Positions 10,490 through 20,629 of a stretch of DNA of 64,000 nt are shown here, one piece after another. Positions within the stretch are counted from its first letter, which is position 1. Every line of letters begins with the position of its first letter. The position numbers and the translations under genes are program-made. Source of the DNA: Ceratopteris richardii (Eukaryota; Streptophyta; Polypodiopsida; Polypodiales; Pteridaceae); assembly GCA_020310875.1 (NCBI GenBank), contig CM035441.1, positions 88,087,036 through 88,151,035 on the forward strand, read 5' to 3'. The notes under the pieces are model-generated. The model was not told the origin of the DNA. It did not search any database and saw only the letters and a program-made list of their open reading frames with translations.

Positions 10490-12955
10490 TGTCGGCGCGA
10501 AAGGCACGGTTGGTGGATCAGGCCAACTGCCGGATATACGGCGCACACCGGGTGCTTGGAGCAATCTCAGGTAAGTCTCTAGTGCTTGACAAGTCTTTAG
10601 CAGTCAATGGTAAAAAGATAGCCAAACTGAATTGTATATAATTTCAACATATGATTTCACCAATCAATTAATAATTGCACATATATTACGGAAGATTTGA
10701 GCTTAACTTATAAAAAATGGGTTTTAAGAATATCGCTCTATTAGATCCAAGAAAAGTGAAAACTCTGAACTATGAGCATCTGAACTGTGAGCATCTCATA
10801 TGAATACTAAGTTGCTCCTATGAGTCCGTGATGCCATGAATATGAATGGTTGTAGGATGATAGCAAGTGAAGCATCTGTTATTGGCATACGGGTTTTTTT
10901 TTTAATAATATTGGTAATATCACTGATGTTCTAATGCATAAATGAATTCTGTAACAAAACATCCAAGCAAGTACATTCCCAATAAATCCGCATGTTACAG
11001 GTTTTGATGTACAACATCACTCGTGTATTCAACATTTCATGTCAACTACAAAGATTGCAAATGTCTTCATCATTATCAATGACTTTAAATACAAACACAT
11101 AGGCATAAATCTTATCTATTTTGGGTTTGATCTTTCAGTTTTATGCAGCCATGTATACGTAGCAAAGATGCAAGCCGATAGTATTTGCGCTACAAGGAAA
11201 CACATCATCACTAAGAATTTGAGCCAATAAATTCTATGACATAATTAAGTTTTATTCCATTGACATTCGAGTCGATACGTTAACAAAGCAAATTATAGAT
11301 AAAGATATACAAATCATTGTCTTGTCTTACACGCAGGGCATGGCGTAATAAATGGAAAACTTTTGTTCACAATCCATACATCTTCTCAGTACTTTATGTA
11401 AATATATAGGCGCAGAATGTAACTCAAAACAGACTTATACATTTCATCAATTCACAGAGAGCATATTACGTTACTTCAGATCGTACAATGAAGTTTATAC
11501 AAACTAACCAGATCGTATAGGAATAATAAATAAATTCTGGAGATTTCGCACATCAATGGATTGTTACATCACCTCAGACGTTCTGTCCTCTTCTGGAATA
11601 AGCTCTGATATCAATTCTCTGCAAATCTTCAAATATAATTCTTAATACTTCAATCAGCAGCGTCAAAACAGTGATGTTGATTTCGTTGTGAATATTAGGC
11701 TGAACTCTTTACTCGCATCGTGTAGCATACTTCTTCAGCATAGAATTATTGCGTGCATCAAATCAAACTCCCATTAATCTCTGCGCTTGATCAGAGTTTA
11801 GCAGCACATCGCACATGACTTTAGCAGCACAGATCATGTGTCTTTATCAGATGAAAATTCCACCAAAATAGACCGCGTATCCGAGGAAATCATAAGGCAA
11901 ATCATAAGGCGCCGTCCTCCTTCTGTCAAATCCTCTTTTCCTACTGCTACACATGCGGACAATAAGGAAATCTTCCCTTCCGTTTCAGCATCAATTCAAT
12001 GTTCGAATGTATATTGGCCTCCTTTGTCAGATCAGATGCGCTCAACACTTTCCTCCTCCATATATCTCTTCTGCTCGGAGGCACCACTATATATAGATCC
12101 AGCAGCCCACAATGACTGCCTTCCTTCACTGCCCTTCCCCCCCCGAGATCTGTAGCCGATTACGAACCTGCAGGAGAATCAATCGAGGCCTCTTTTTTTT
12201 TTCCTTAGATCATGTCTGCCAAAATATAAACGTGAAGTGGCCAGCAAAAAAAACACTCGGAGATCTCCAGCTCAGCGTGTTTGAGTCCAAACAATTCTCT
12301 CTCCTCCTCGCGGTCGTACCTCTCCCGAAGAAGCCTTCGTTCTCCCTTCTGTCCTTCCATGCATGCACCACTTTCTTTTTTTCCAAAATGCAGAAAGTCA
12401 GCGCCATCCTTTTTCCATACTTTACTCCATCCATTCTTTTTATTGCATTTTCTCTCTCTCCCTCTCTTTTTCAACAGCACACGTTCCTTCGCTTCTATTT
12501 TAATACAAACTCTATACTTAGAGTTCACTCAAAATAAGCTTTTGAATTATGTACCATCTTTGGATGAAAGTAAATGGATAAGAAAACTTATCATAAATGT
12601 TAACATAATTCAATTGATGGGTTTTCATAATAGAATTTTCGATCATCCATTGTAGTGAATATCAAAACCCTCTTGTTCTCTTCATCTGCATTGGAAATCT
12701 CGCATTCTATTCGATCATCCATTGTAGCGAATATCAAAACCCTGTTGTTCTTTTCATCTGCATTGGAAATCTTGCATTCTATTCGATCATCCATTGTAGC
12801 GAATATCAAAACCCTGTTGTTCTCTTCATCTGCATTGGAAATCTCGTGCAACATCCAAGATTCATCCGTTTTGGGTTGACTCATCAGATATAGCCTTTTA
12901 TACTTATCACCTGCCAAGACTTCATCAAGTCGGGGAGAGAGAATTCTCTCCGACA
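10490..12955 (-). repeat. LTR of element B (3' LTR), 2.47 kb
   Basis: The LTR begins at 12955 on the minus strand with TGTCGGAGAGAATTC, directly after a polypurine tract (tttggtgggggtgaa). It ends at 10490 with the shared 85-bp terminus and CGCGCCGACA. Its first about 560 bp match the start of the LTR at 20625-18161, but the bodies then diverge. It contains a 72-bp tandem triplication. The ORFs at 11838-12655 on both strands lie inside the LTR and show no domains. Confidence 0.85.
12640..12855. repeat. 72-bp tandem repeat, three copies, in an LTR
   Basis: Units starting cgatcatccattgtag at 12640, 12712 and 12784 differ by a few substitutions. The corresponding LTR ending at 20625 has one unit only (about 20456-20520). 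Because 72 is a multiple of 3, a minus-strand open frame repeats a 24-residue block here ('ISNADEENNRVLIF...'). I regard that as incidental. Confidence 0.92.
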
Positions 12956-13560
12956 TTCACCCCCACCAAACATGTGCTTCCTCCGGATGCGCCAACCTGA
13001 GAATAAACCTGCTTTCTTCATAATATCGAATTTATTTTTCATGTGATTTTTATATAAAATCTTGCAAGTACATGGGTTAAAACTCATAAAGTGCCTTATG
13101 CAAGGCTGTGTAATTAGCCCTATTTATATGCACACTTTAAAATGCATAAAGAACAAATATGGTGCAATGAGCAAGATAAAAGGTTTCGGATGGTGAGGAT
13201 TGTGCACTCACTCTCATACATAGCAATGTGATTATACATTCATCCTTACAGTCGCTCTTATGTGCATGGGTACATATCAGATCGTGCCTAGATGCATGGT
13301 CATGTAGTGTGACCCTAACACATGCATACTTTATGTGCATTTTCAAAATTATGGTGCATAAGGGATAAGAGCTTTTGATGATGAGGTTTTCTATCTCCTA
13401 AACTTAGAATTCGCTCGCAGATTTCATCATACATGTTACAATCTAGATTGGTGCAAATGAACGTGCACCTAAGGGAAAACTCAACATGTGTTTGTACATA
13501 ATATGATGCATACTTTAAATGCAAACTTAAACAAAAAATGGTGCAAAAATGGAAGTAAAA
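12956..13560 (-). promoter_or_regulatory. Element B 3' internal domain and polypurine tract
   Basis: On the minus strand this non-coding stretch runs from a 'ccatttttgcaccattttt' block near 13550 to 'gcatccggaggaagcac' and the tract tttggtgggggtgaa next to the LTR (12956-12970). It aligns along its whole length with 43065-43640 and 47885-48462 of the plus-strand family members. The shared text includes 'tgcatataaatagggctaatta' type and 'cataaggcacttt' blocks. Reiterated tgcat and tgcac motifs are conspicuous. Conservation between elements with unrelated coding parts suggests a cis-acting role (packaging or plus-strand priming). That role is inference. Confidence 0.75.
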
Positions 13561-13900
13561 GGTTTTTCATATTCTATTCTTGAAGAAAATCTTGGTTGTC
13601 CATAAACTCTCAGTCTTCATCCTGAACCTGAAAAATAATTCATCTTGAAAAAAAATTCGTGAAAAACATAACTTTTAGCCAATTTCAACCAAATATATCA
13701 ATTTAAAATAAAACTTCTAGATAATCTATCTGTAAAAACCGAAGTAGCATTAAGTCAAATTTTGTAGCTTCCATCAATTCCTCTTTTCTTGCTTGATCTG
13801 CATTAAATCACTCAAAACATTGATTAGAAAAGCGATATTTGATTCATTAATGAAGTTCATAATTTTTCTTTTATAAAGAAAGAAAGTAAAACAAAACCCA

Positions 13901-14073
13901 TATACATACCTTTTTGATGAGGAAGTAGGTTGTAACTCCCATATAAATACCTTTTTGATGAGGAAGTAGGTTGAAACTCCCATATAAATACCTTTTTGAT
14001 GAGGAAGTAGGTTGAAACTCCCATATAAATACCTTTTTGATGAGGAAGTAGGTTGTAACTCCCATATAAATAT
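13901..14073. repeat. 41-bp tandem repeat, four copies
   Basis: Units with ctttttgatgaggaagtagg start at 13910, 13951, 13992 and 14033, each followed by ttg(t/a)aactcccatata. They lie downstream of Gag-like ORF B inside element B. The period is not a multiple of three, so the overlapping open frames (13774-14163) that cycle through three reading phases are repeat products. Confidence 0.93.
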
Positions 14074-14201
14074 TAGCCATGGATGAAAACATTCATAAAC
14101 AATCATAAACTTGACCATAACATATTCTCTTATCAATTTGGCCTCTTGTACCTGTTTTGTCAAAATAACTATTCAAAACACATTAGTAGATAACTTTACT
14201 T

Positions 14202-15371
14202 TTAATACAAGACATGAAAAATTTCTTGCATACATAACTCATTTTTCCTTTTAATGGGTTTAGTTGATTTATTCATATTTTGTGTAATTTGTTTGATAAT
14301 GTTTTCAAAAACTTCTTGTTCTCTTACATTAAAACTTGTCTCATTGTTTGCATTCTCATTTGCATTTCTTAGTTGTTTAGATCTCTCAATTTTCCCTTTA
14401 GTATTAGATTGATTGCTGGTTTCAAGATTCACTTGTTCTTCCATCTTTTCAATTTTCCCATCTTCAAGTGATTGATCATCAGAATCAATTGAAATATTAT
14501 GTAAATTTTCATATTTTTCTATTTTCTCATAAGTTGATCTCTCATGTTCTTACTTATCATTTGGCTTAATATCTTGCATCATCAGTTCAACTTGTGGGTT
14601 ATCCATCATATTATTGTCTTGATCATTAGATTTTGTGGTATTTTCACGTTTTACTCTCCAGTGTTTTTTCACTTGTTTGTTTGATCTTGATCTTACTTGT
14701 TTTTGTTCAAAATATTTTACCATCCCACCTCTACCTAGGTTCAAGTGTAAAGGATCCTTGGTATGATAATCACAGATTTTGTGTTCATTTTCTAATACCA
14801 AGTGTTGCCTACATGCTTTCTCATAGGCCATACAATTCCTATAAGTATGACCAAGTTGGTCACACCAGAAGCATCTTACAGTTCTCTTTGGTCGTTGATA
14901 TAAAGCCCTAGGATCAACTCTTCTATGATCGGGTAAAGGGTTTTGGTCAATAGAAGACATAGATCTACTTTGAACTCGTACTTGATAGCTATCTTTGCAT
15001 TCACATGTAGCACTATCGTGTATTTCATTCTTTAACCTTTCAATGCTCTCTTTTAAACTTGCAATTTCATGACCAATCGTTTTGAATGATGAAATTTCTT
15101 TTACATGATTTGCTAATGTTTCCATCTGTTCATTTAAATTTGATAGTTCATAATGAAGAACTCCTTCTAAATTCCTAAACTCGTGATCAAACTGAGTATC
15201 CATTGACTTAAGATTTGCATTAAAATCAGATACTACTGTAGTTAAGATTGAAAGAAACGAGTTTAAGGACTCAAACTTGGAATTAAGCTTTAATTCTATA
15301 GATGAAATTAATCGTGCTTCCATATCATGCAGAAGGTTTTCGACATTAGAATTCATGTTTGTTTTTAACAA
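14202..15371 (-). pseudogene. Gag-like ORF B: coiled coil plus CCHC zinc knuckle
   Basis: An about 390-codon frame begins 'MLKTNMNSNVENLLHDMEAR' and is interrupted by one TAA at 14550-14552. Residues 1-115 are heptad-rich and likely a coiled coil ('LSNLNEQMETLANHVKEIS'). Near residues 160-180 a retroviral-type knuckle CFWCDQLGHTYRNC (C-x2-C-x4-H-x4-C) follows a basic 'YQRPKRTVR' patch, and 'LNLGRGGMVKYFEQK' comes next. After the stop the frame continues ('EHERSTYEKIEKYENL', then acidic and Lys-rich sequence) to 14202. The knuckle plus GRGG arrangement resembles the nucleocapsid part of certain plant gypsy Gags. A capsid domain is not seen. No protease or RT follows. Confidence 0.75.
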
Positions 15372-15450
15372 TGTGCAAGCAAGGAGAATTCAAGTATAAA
15401 TACCTGGAATTTGTTTCCCGTCAGATGTACCTGAGTCGCAATGCCGTTTG

Positions 15451-15468
15451 TTCACGTCGGGTTCACCA
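15451..15468 (-). promoter_or_regulatory. Primer binding site (tRNA-Trp), element B
   Basis: On the minus strand this reads TGGTGAACCCGACGTGAA, complementary to the last 18 nt of plant tRNA-Trp(CCA) as I recall it. One base separates it from the LTR end at 15470. An 18-nt match is the usual length when copying stops at m1A58. Confidence 0.8.
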
Positions 15469-15469
15469 A

Positions 15470-17346
15470 TGTCGGCGCGAAAGGGACGGTCGGTGGATCA
15501 AGCCAACCGCAAGACGACGGTTGCACGCTGGGTGCTCTGAGCAAACTCAGGTTGTCATCGGAGACTCAAAGAGAGAATTCAATGATTAGTTCAAACACAT
15601 ACTATGGGAGAGATTGAGTTGTTGTAAGAAGAAATCCTAAAAGCAGTATCCTCCAAGCATTTCCTCACAAAACAATAATTTCTCTTCGCATGAGACTATG
15701 GTTTCACTATATCAAGTGAAATAGTTTAAGTATCATTAATATTTGACAACAAAAGAATTGATCTGATGAACAAAGACCAATAGAAGTTGATGTGTATGGA
15801 TACACAAAAGTAAGACTTCAAAGATGAAGGCCAATATTGTGGTGGGATTTGAAATGTTATTTATCCTTTGTCATGGAGTGTACTCAACAAGTGATGGACT
15901 CACAAAAAGAGTTAGGACTCGTTATCCATGCAATCAATGACTTTTGTTTTCAATATAGAGAATTGAGAATCAATATAGTGTTATCATATTGCGACTACAA
16001 ATAATGCCTATCTCTACGAAAACCAATCCAAGCATAAGGGCATAACATGGAAGGCCAATTTCCTCATTTACAAGTTTTCTTCTCGTTGAAAATACCCAAC
16101 CAATATGAAAGGCATTGACTCATATGTAAATTGACAGCATATTAGCATGACTCCCTAGATCCAGGTACTATGTGTTCAAGCTTTGATATAAAAAGCGCAA
16201 AGATAGATAGAACAGATTACTATGAAGTTACGTGGCGTGGAACTTAAATCCCATTAGTTTCAATGATTTTTTATTTGTGCGTTCCATCATTTCAAAATAC
16301 AGAGATAAAACCATCTGCAACAAATACATTCAATAGATACGAAACTTCATACCTCAAGAAGAAAAACAATTATAATTTTATCGTAAATTAATGTTAATAA
16401 TTGCATACGAAGTTCAGAGAATATATTCCAAAGAACTGCATTCCAAAGTCGTTTTTTGAATGATGAGTCTGTCACTAAGATATTTTCATCCTCTATTGAT
16501 TGTGGCTATGTAACCGAGACAGGTAGAGATAGAAATTTAAGTGCGCTATGCTAGCCGTTGTGCAAATAAATACAAATTCTTATTCTTAACAAAAGCTAGA
16601 TCAGAAATTGCACGCAAGCTTTCGATGATAAAAAACAACCTTTCAAGTGATAATTAGCAAAGATTTGCTACTTGACATAGAGTACTGTTTTCGATTTGTA
16701 GAAAATCATACTGTTTTCCTCTATATTACGATATAAAACTGAATCTAATGAAATATTTCAATTTTTAGTTAAAAATCTACATAGATTTCTGACTCTGTCT
16801 AGGTGGCACTTCAGCGCTGTACAAGCAGCAAATTATTCAGGTTTGCACATGAAACACGAGTAACTATAACGAAGAAAAAGTCTCAGCATATATATTTTCA
16901 AAAAAAACATGTTTAAATAAAGAGTAAGAAAACTTCCTGTAACTTCTAGCTATGGTAACGCATCATCAGATAAATGAATGGTTGTATCACAACAATCATT
17001 TGATGTCAGCATAAATCAAAATCTGCTACATCGCGCAACTTCTTATCATCAAAATCTACAACGTGCAGCTTTCTAGTTGTCAAAATCTGTCACTCCAGCA
17101 CCCTAGCTTCTAGATTCCTCGGATTATACTGTGTAAAATATATCTACTTGTATTCACTGCGCAACAAGTCGATAATCAATAGCATCTATTCCCAGAATTG
17201 GGTTCATCTCTGATTTTTTTTTGAATTCACTCTCTAAATAGTATTCATCTCTGAACTGCAGAATTCAGTCTCTGTTTCTTTACGATGTGCAGCAGAATTC
17301 CAAACCCTCTTGATTCGTCCGAACTCCTCTTCTTCCAATATGTCCG
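15470..17346 (-). repeat. Partial LTR preceding element B
   Basis: The low end has the shared terminus (TGTCGGCGCGAAAG, gacggtcggtggatcaagcc...) next to the element B primer site. The body does not match the LTR at 10490-12955, so these two are not a normal 5'/3' pair. The upper boundary is placed where ORF C ends. The expected LTR start (hairpin beginning TGTCG) is not seen there, so the upstream part is missing. I see no gene in it. Confidence 0.6.
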
Positions 17347-18027
17347 CTATGGCCCTTCGTTGATTGTTCCACCCCTTCCTATATTTAATTTTAAAGGTGA
17401 TCGATCCTGATAATTACACATTTTCCTTTCAAATTCAATCACTAGTTTCTGTTTTCGTGCATCTTCGTACGACCTGCAATTCCAAAATGCATGGCCATAT
17501 TGATCGCACCAAAAACACTGCAAAGGTCTCATTCGAGTCCTATTTGATGGTCTTAATGAATGTCTACAACTAGATTTTCTAAAATCATGAGCATGTGTTA
17601 TAGATGAAGGATCTATAAACAAACTTTGGCTCATTCCCTCCTTTTCATGCTCACATTTAGCTAGCTCTAAATCTTGTATTCGTTTAGATAATATCTCATA
17701 CTTTTGGTTCATTTCTTGAAACTCAGCATTCATTTCCTCTTTCCAAGTTCTAAGAATAGTTCTTAATACTTGTAAAGTCTCTGGCATAGCTTTAAGCGTA
17801 TCATTTAAAGTCAAAATCACTCTAAATTTCTTTTCTATAGCTTCATTTGCCTTGTTTTCCATTTCTATGAATTTATCTTTCCATTTTCTGAAGTGTTGTT
17901 CCATCAATGCGTTCACATATGCTTCATCAATAACAATACTCTTGGAATTATGCTCTTGTAAATTAATTTTAAAAGATTCTTTACATTGATGTATATTTTT
18001 CATGTTTGTACGCTGCTTTTTGCCCAT
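17347..18027 (-). pseudogene. Gag-like ORF C: coiled coil plus CCHC zinc knuckle
   Basis: A 226-residue open frame begins 'MGKKQRTNMKNIHQCKES'. The region from about residue 35 to 125 is charged and helical, likely a coiled coil ('KWKDKFIEMENKANEAIEKK'). Near residues 175-190 lies CFWCDQYGHAFWNC (C-x2-C-x4-H-x4-C), then 'RSYEDARKQKLVIEFERKMC' and 'LKLNIGRGGTINEGP'. The knuckle and GRGG parts clearly match ORF B, while the N-terminal half does not. The frame is open, but the element around it is truncated right after the ORF and lacks its 3' domain. No protease or RT accompanies it. Likely role: nucleic-acid-binding Gag fragment. Confidence 0.75.
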
Positions 18028-18122
18028 AACTCACACTTGAATATCAAAGAAGCACCACATAAACGAAAAACAAGCTATGATGTTATACATACATCAAACA
18101 TACATTACTTGGCATTAATTTG

Positions 18123-18158
18123 AGAAGGTTGCGTGTTCGTTTCACGTCGGGTTCACCA
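18123..18158 (-). promoter_or_regulatory. Extended tRNA-Trp primer binding site, element C
   Basis: The plus strand from agaaggttgcgtgttcg through ttcacgtcgggttcacca reproduces about 36 nt of the tRNA-Trp 3' part, from the anticodon-stem end through the variable loop and T arm to CCA. The only mismatch to the sequence I recall is T at 18140, in the T loop (TTCG[A]TT), the position numbered 58 and normally m1A. Two bases (aa) separate it from the LTR at 18161. It is not a tRNA gene, because the 5' half is absent. Confidence 0.75.
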
Positions 18159-18160
18159 AA

Positions 18161-20625
18161 TGTCGGCGCGAAAGCGACGGTCGATGGATCAAGCCAACCG
18201 CCGAAAATACGGCGCACGCCGGGTGCTTGTTGCCAACTCAGGTAGAGTGATATAGATGATAACTCAAGAAGAAGGCTTAGTTTAATTTAGAATGAAAGCT
18301 TATCATATTGTCAAGATGTTTGAGAATAGCAAATTGGCAATGCGAGGTCACACATTTTCATCTCACAGATCAAAGTAACAAACTCTTCATACTTTCCCAA
18401 AGCATAAATTGAACTTCAGAATCCGTCCAAGGTATAGATGGTTTTGGTAAACTATAAACCGATTTTTTATTCTGCTTCTCATAATGCTTGTTTAGTGAGG
18501 ATCGAATCTACACACTCTTTCACATGATTTAGTAAGTCGTCCTACCAAAACAACCGTACAGTAACAAGTAACTTTAATGTGAAATGAGGAACTAACAAGC
18601 ACTCGCAGTATACATTGGTTTTTAAAAAAGAACGTTACCCTATAATTACATCCTTAGACCTTCGGAAATAGATAGAAAGACAGAAAGTCCTTTGTTACTC
18701 AGCACTATGAATGGACGGAAAAGTATAAATTATGGTTTTCAATACCAACACAATTACCGAAAAAAAATCAATGAAGATCTATTTCAATTACGCATGTCCT
18801 CCAAACTCGGCAATGATGCACACTAGGTGACATGGCAAAATCGATATCTTCATAAACCCTTCTTGTCCACACAAGCAACTCATCCTTACTACTCCCTGGT
18901 CATGGCAAAATCGATATCTTCATAAACCCTTCTTGTCCACACAAGCAACTCATCCTTACTACTCCCTGGTCTCTGCGCATCACTGCATAAATGCTGTGGT
19001 CCAAGAAGATTTGATTGGTTGGTTAATGCACAAAACAATTCGATGGTAGCGTGGGTTAAATTTATGTTTTGTGAAAACAAAATTTTTCATCAATCATCAA
19101 TCAAACTTTATCCAGTAGAATTTCAATTCTAATCAACAGTTTCCTCACATGCATTCTATGAACAACAAACTAGAATTGTGAAATATGAAGAAATCTTTAG
19201 ATGCTTTGCAATATTCGAAATTAGAAACTTGATGCAAAGGAGTAGCACTAATTGACGTGATCAAGAACAGAAGCCGTAATTGCCCCATTAGTGTAGATAC
19301 CGTTTTTGTGACAGATTCCACAAAGGAGGCGATGAACACCTTCCTGTGCAGATACATAGTATGAGTGAAGCCGTCTCAAATCAGTTAAGTCACTCGCGCA
19401 TAACATCATGCATTTTATTCAGAGAAAATCAAGTAGTGAGACTGATGACAAAAAAATAAAATATGCTCCCCATAAATAACATTTCGTTACACTTAACAGT
19501 AGTAATCCTCAAACCACTACCAGAATAAAAACTTACAAACTATCACAACATGTCGCGGTGATTAACTTCTCACAATCCCCAGATCTTCATTAAGCAGAAA
19601 CGAACCGTAGCTGATGATTCTCTAGCAATTCGCTTCCGATTTACGTTTACATCACATAAGCATAAGTATATCAAATCTAAAGTTAAAATAAAAGATCATG
19701 ACTTATCTGTAAACAAAAAAAATTGGGAGCTTCATGTCCTTCATTCAGCGCAACAGTTTTGAGGTTTTAGAAACTCAAAGATTTTTCGCACCTTTCTCCA
19801 TCCAAGTTCTGCTCGTACAATATCTGAAGCCTTACTGAAATTTGAGTTACCACCACATTTTCAGAGAATCTCCAAGGCTGACCCCCATCTTAGCTACTGA
19901 GAGAGAGCCTCCTTCTTCTGTTTAACAGTGTTCCTTTTGCAGCGCAGCAACCCCTAGCAAAGCTTTCCTCTCACTAGGTCCAGTGAATGATTCCTCTTCA
20001 CTTCAGCATCCATGCATGACCTCCGCTTTGCCAGAAGAAACCTTTCGATTGTCCACGTGAGTTCCCTCTGCGTTCAGCCTTGTCCCCTGGTCAAGGTGCT
20101 CCCCCTCTGCTTTCGATTGCCTCTGCCGAACCTTTTTCTATGCTCCCCTCCTTTCTTCCGAATCCTCTCCCCGTTTCCGAGCAAAAAGTTGAAGTCTATG
20201 TCCACTTCTGATCAGCGCACCTTTTTTTCCATACTTTACTCCATCCATTCTTTTTATCGCACTTTCTCTCTCTCCCTCTCTTTTTCAACAGCACACGTTC
20301 CTTCGCTTCTATTTTAATACAAACTCTACACTTAGAGTTCACTCAAAATAAGCTTTTGAATCATGTACCATCTTTGGATGAAAGTAAATGGATAAGAAAA
20401 CTTATCATAAATGTTAACATAATTCATTTGATGGGTTTGCATAATAGAATTTTCGATCATCCATTGTAGCGAATATCAAAACCCTGTTGTTCTCTTCATC
20501 TGCATTGGAAATCTCGTGCAACATCCAAGATTCATCCGTTTTGGGTTGACTCATCAGATATAGCCTTTTATACTTATCACCTGCCAAGACTTCATCAAGT
20601 TGGGGAGAGAGAATTCTCTCCGACA
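18161..20625 (-). repeat. LTR of element C (outer 5' LTR), 2.47 kb
   Basis: The LTR begins at 20625 with TGTCGGAGAGAATTC and ends at 18161 with the shared terminus next to the extended primer site. Its first about 420 bp (20625 to about 20205) are nearly the same as the start of the LTR at 12955, apart from two missing 72-bp units. Beyond that the two bodies are unrelated, so the LTRs are mosaics. It is the outer boundary of the insertion in copia element 1 RT. A minus-strand ORF that begins in copia RT reads on into it at 20414-20625. That extension is not real. Confidence 0.85.
18831..18970. repeat. Perfect 70-bp tandem duplication
   Basis: catggcaaaatcgatatctt... at 18831-18900 is repeated without mismatch at 18901-18970, inside the LTR of element C. 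Perfect identity indicates a recent slippage or assembly duplication. A 63-codon open frame across it has no recognised domain. Confidence 0.95.
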
Positions 20626-20629
20626 GTGT

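Larger units (their letters stand above)
7937..20625 (-). mobile_element. Composite of non-autonomous LTR elements with tRNA-Trp primer sites
   Basis: A 12,689-bp insert flanked by 4-bp duplications, gcgt (7933-7936) and gtgt (20626-20629, one mismatch). Read on the minus strand it holds: LTR (20625-18161), primer site, Gag-like ORF C (18027-17347), partial LTR (17346-15470), primer site, Gag-like ORF B (15371-14202), 3' internal domain, polypurine tract, LTR (12955-10490), and a start-truncated LTR (10489-7937). All four LTRs end in the same about 85-bp sequence, but their bodies differ. The composite therefore arose by recombination or nested insertion among related elements, not as a single element. 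No protease, integrase or RT is present. Confidence 0.8.

Noticed and set aside
12600-12956. Minus-strand ORF with 24-residue repeats
   Set aside because: It is the 72-bp tandem repeat of an LTR read in an open phase. The sister LTR has one unit and the frame starts at the LTR border.
13774-14163. Minus-strand ORF with repeated 'YLYGSFNLLPHQKG' type blocks
   Set aside because: The 41-bp repeat changes reading phase at each unit, so the apparent protein repeat does not reflect selection on a protein.
18123-18158. Possible tRNA-Trp gene
   Set aside because: Only the 3' part of the tRNA is present (no acceptor 5' strand, D arm or anticodon loop), and it sits exactly at an LTR end. It is an extended primer binding site.
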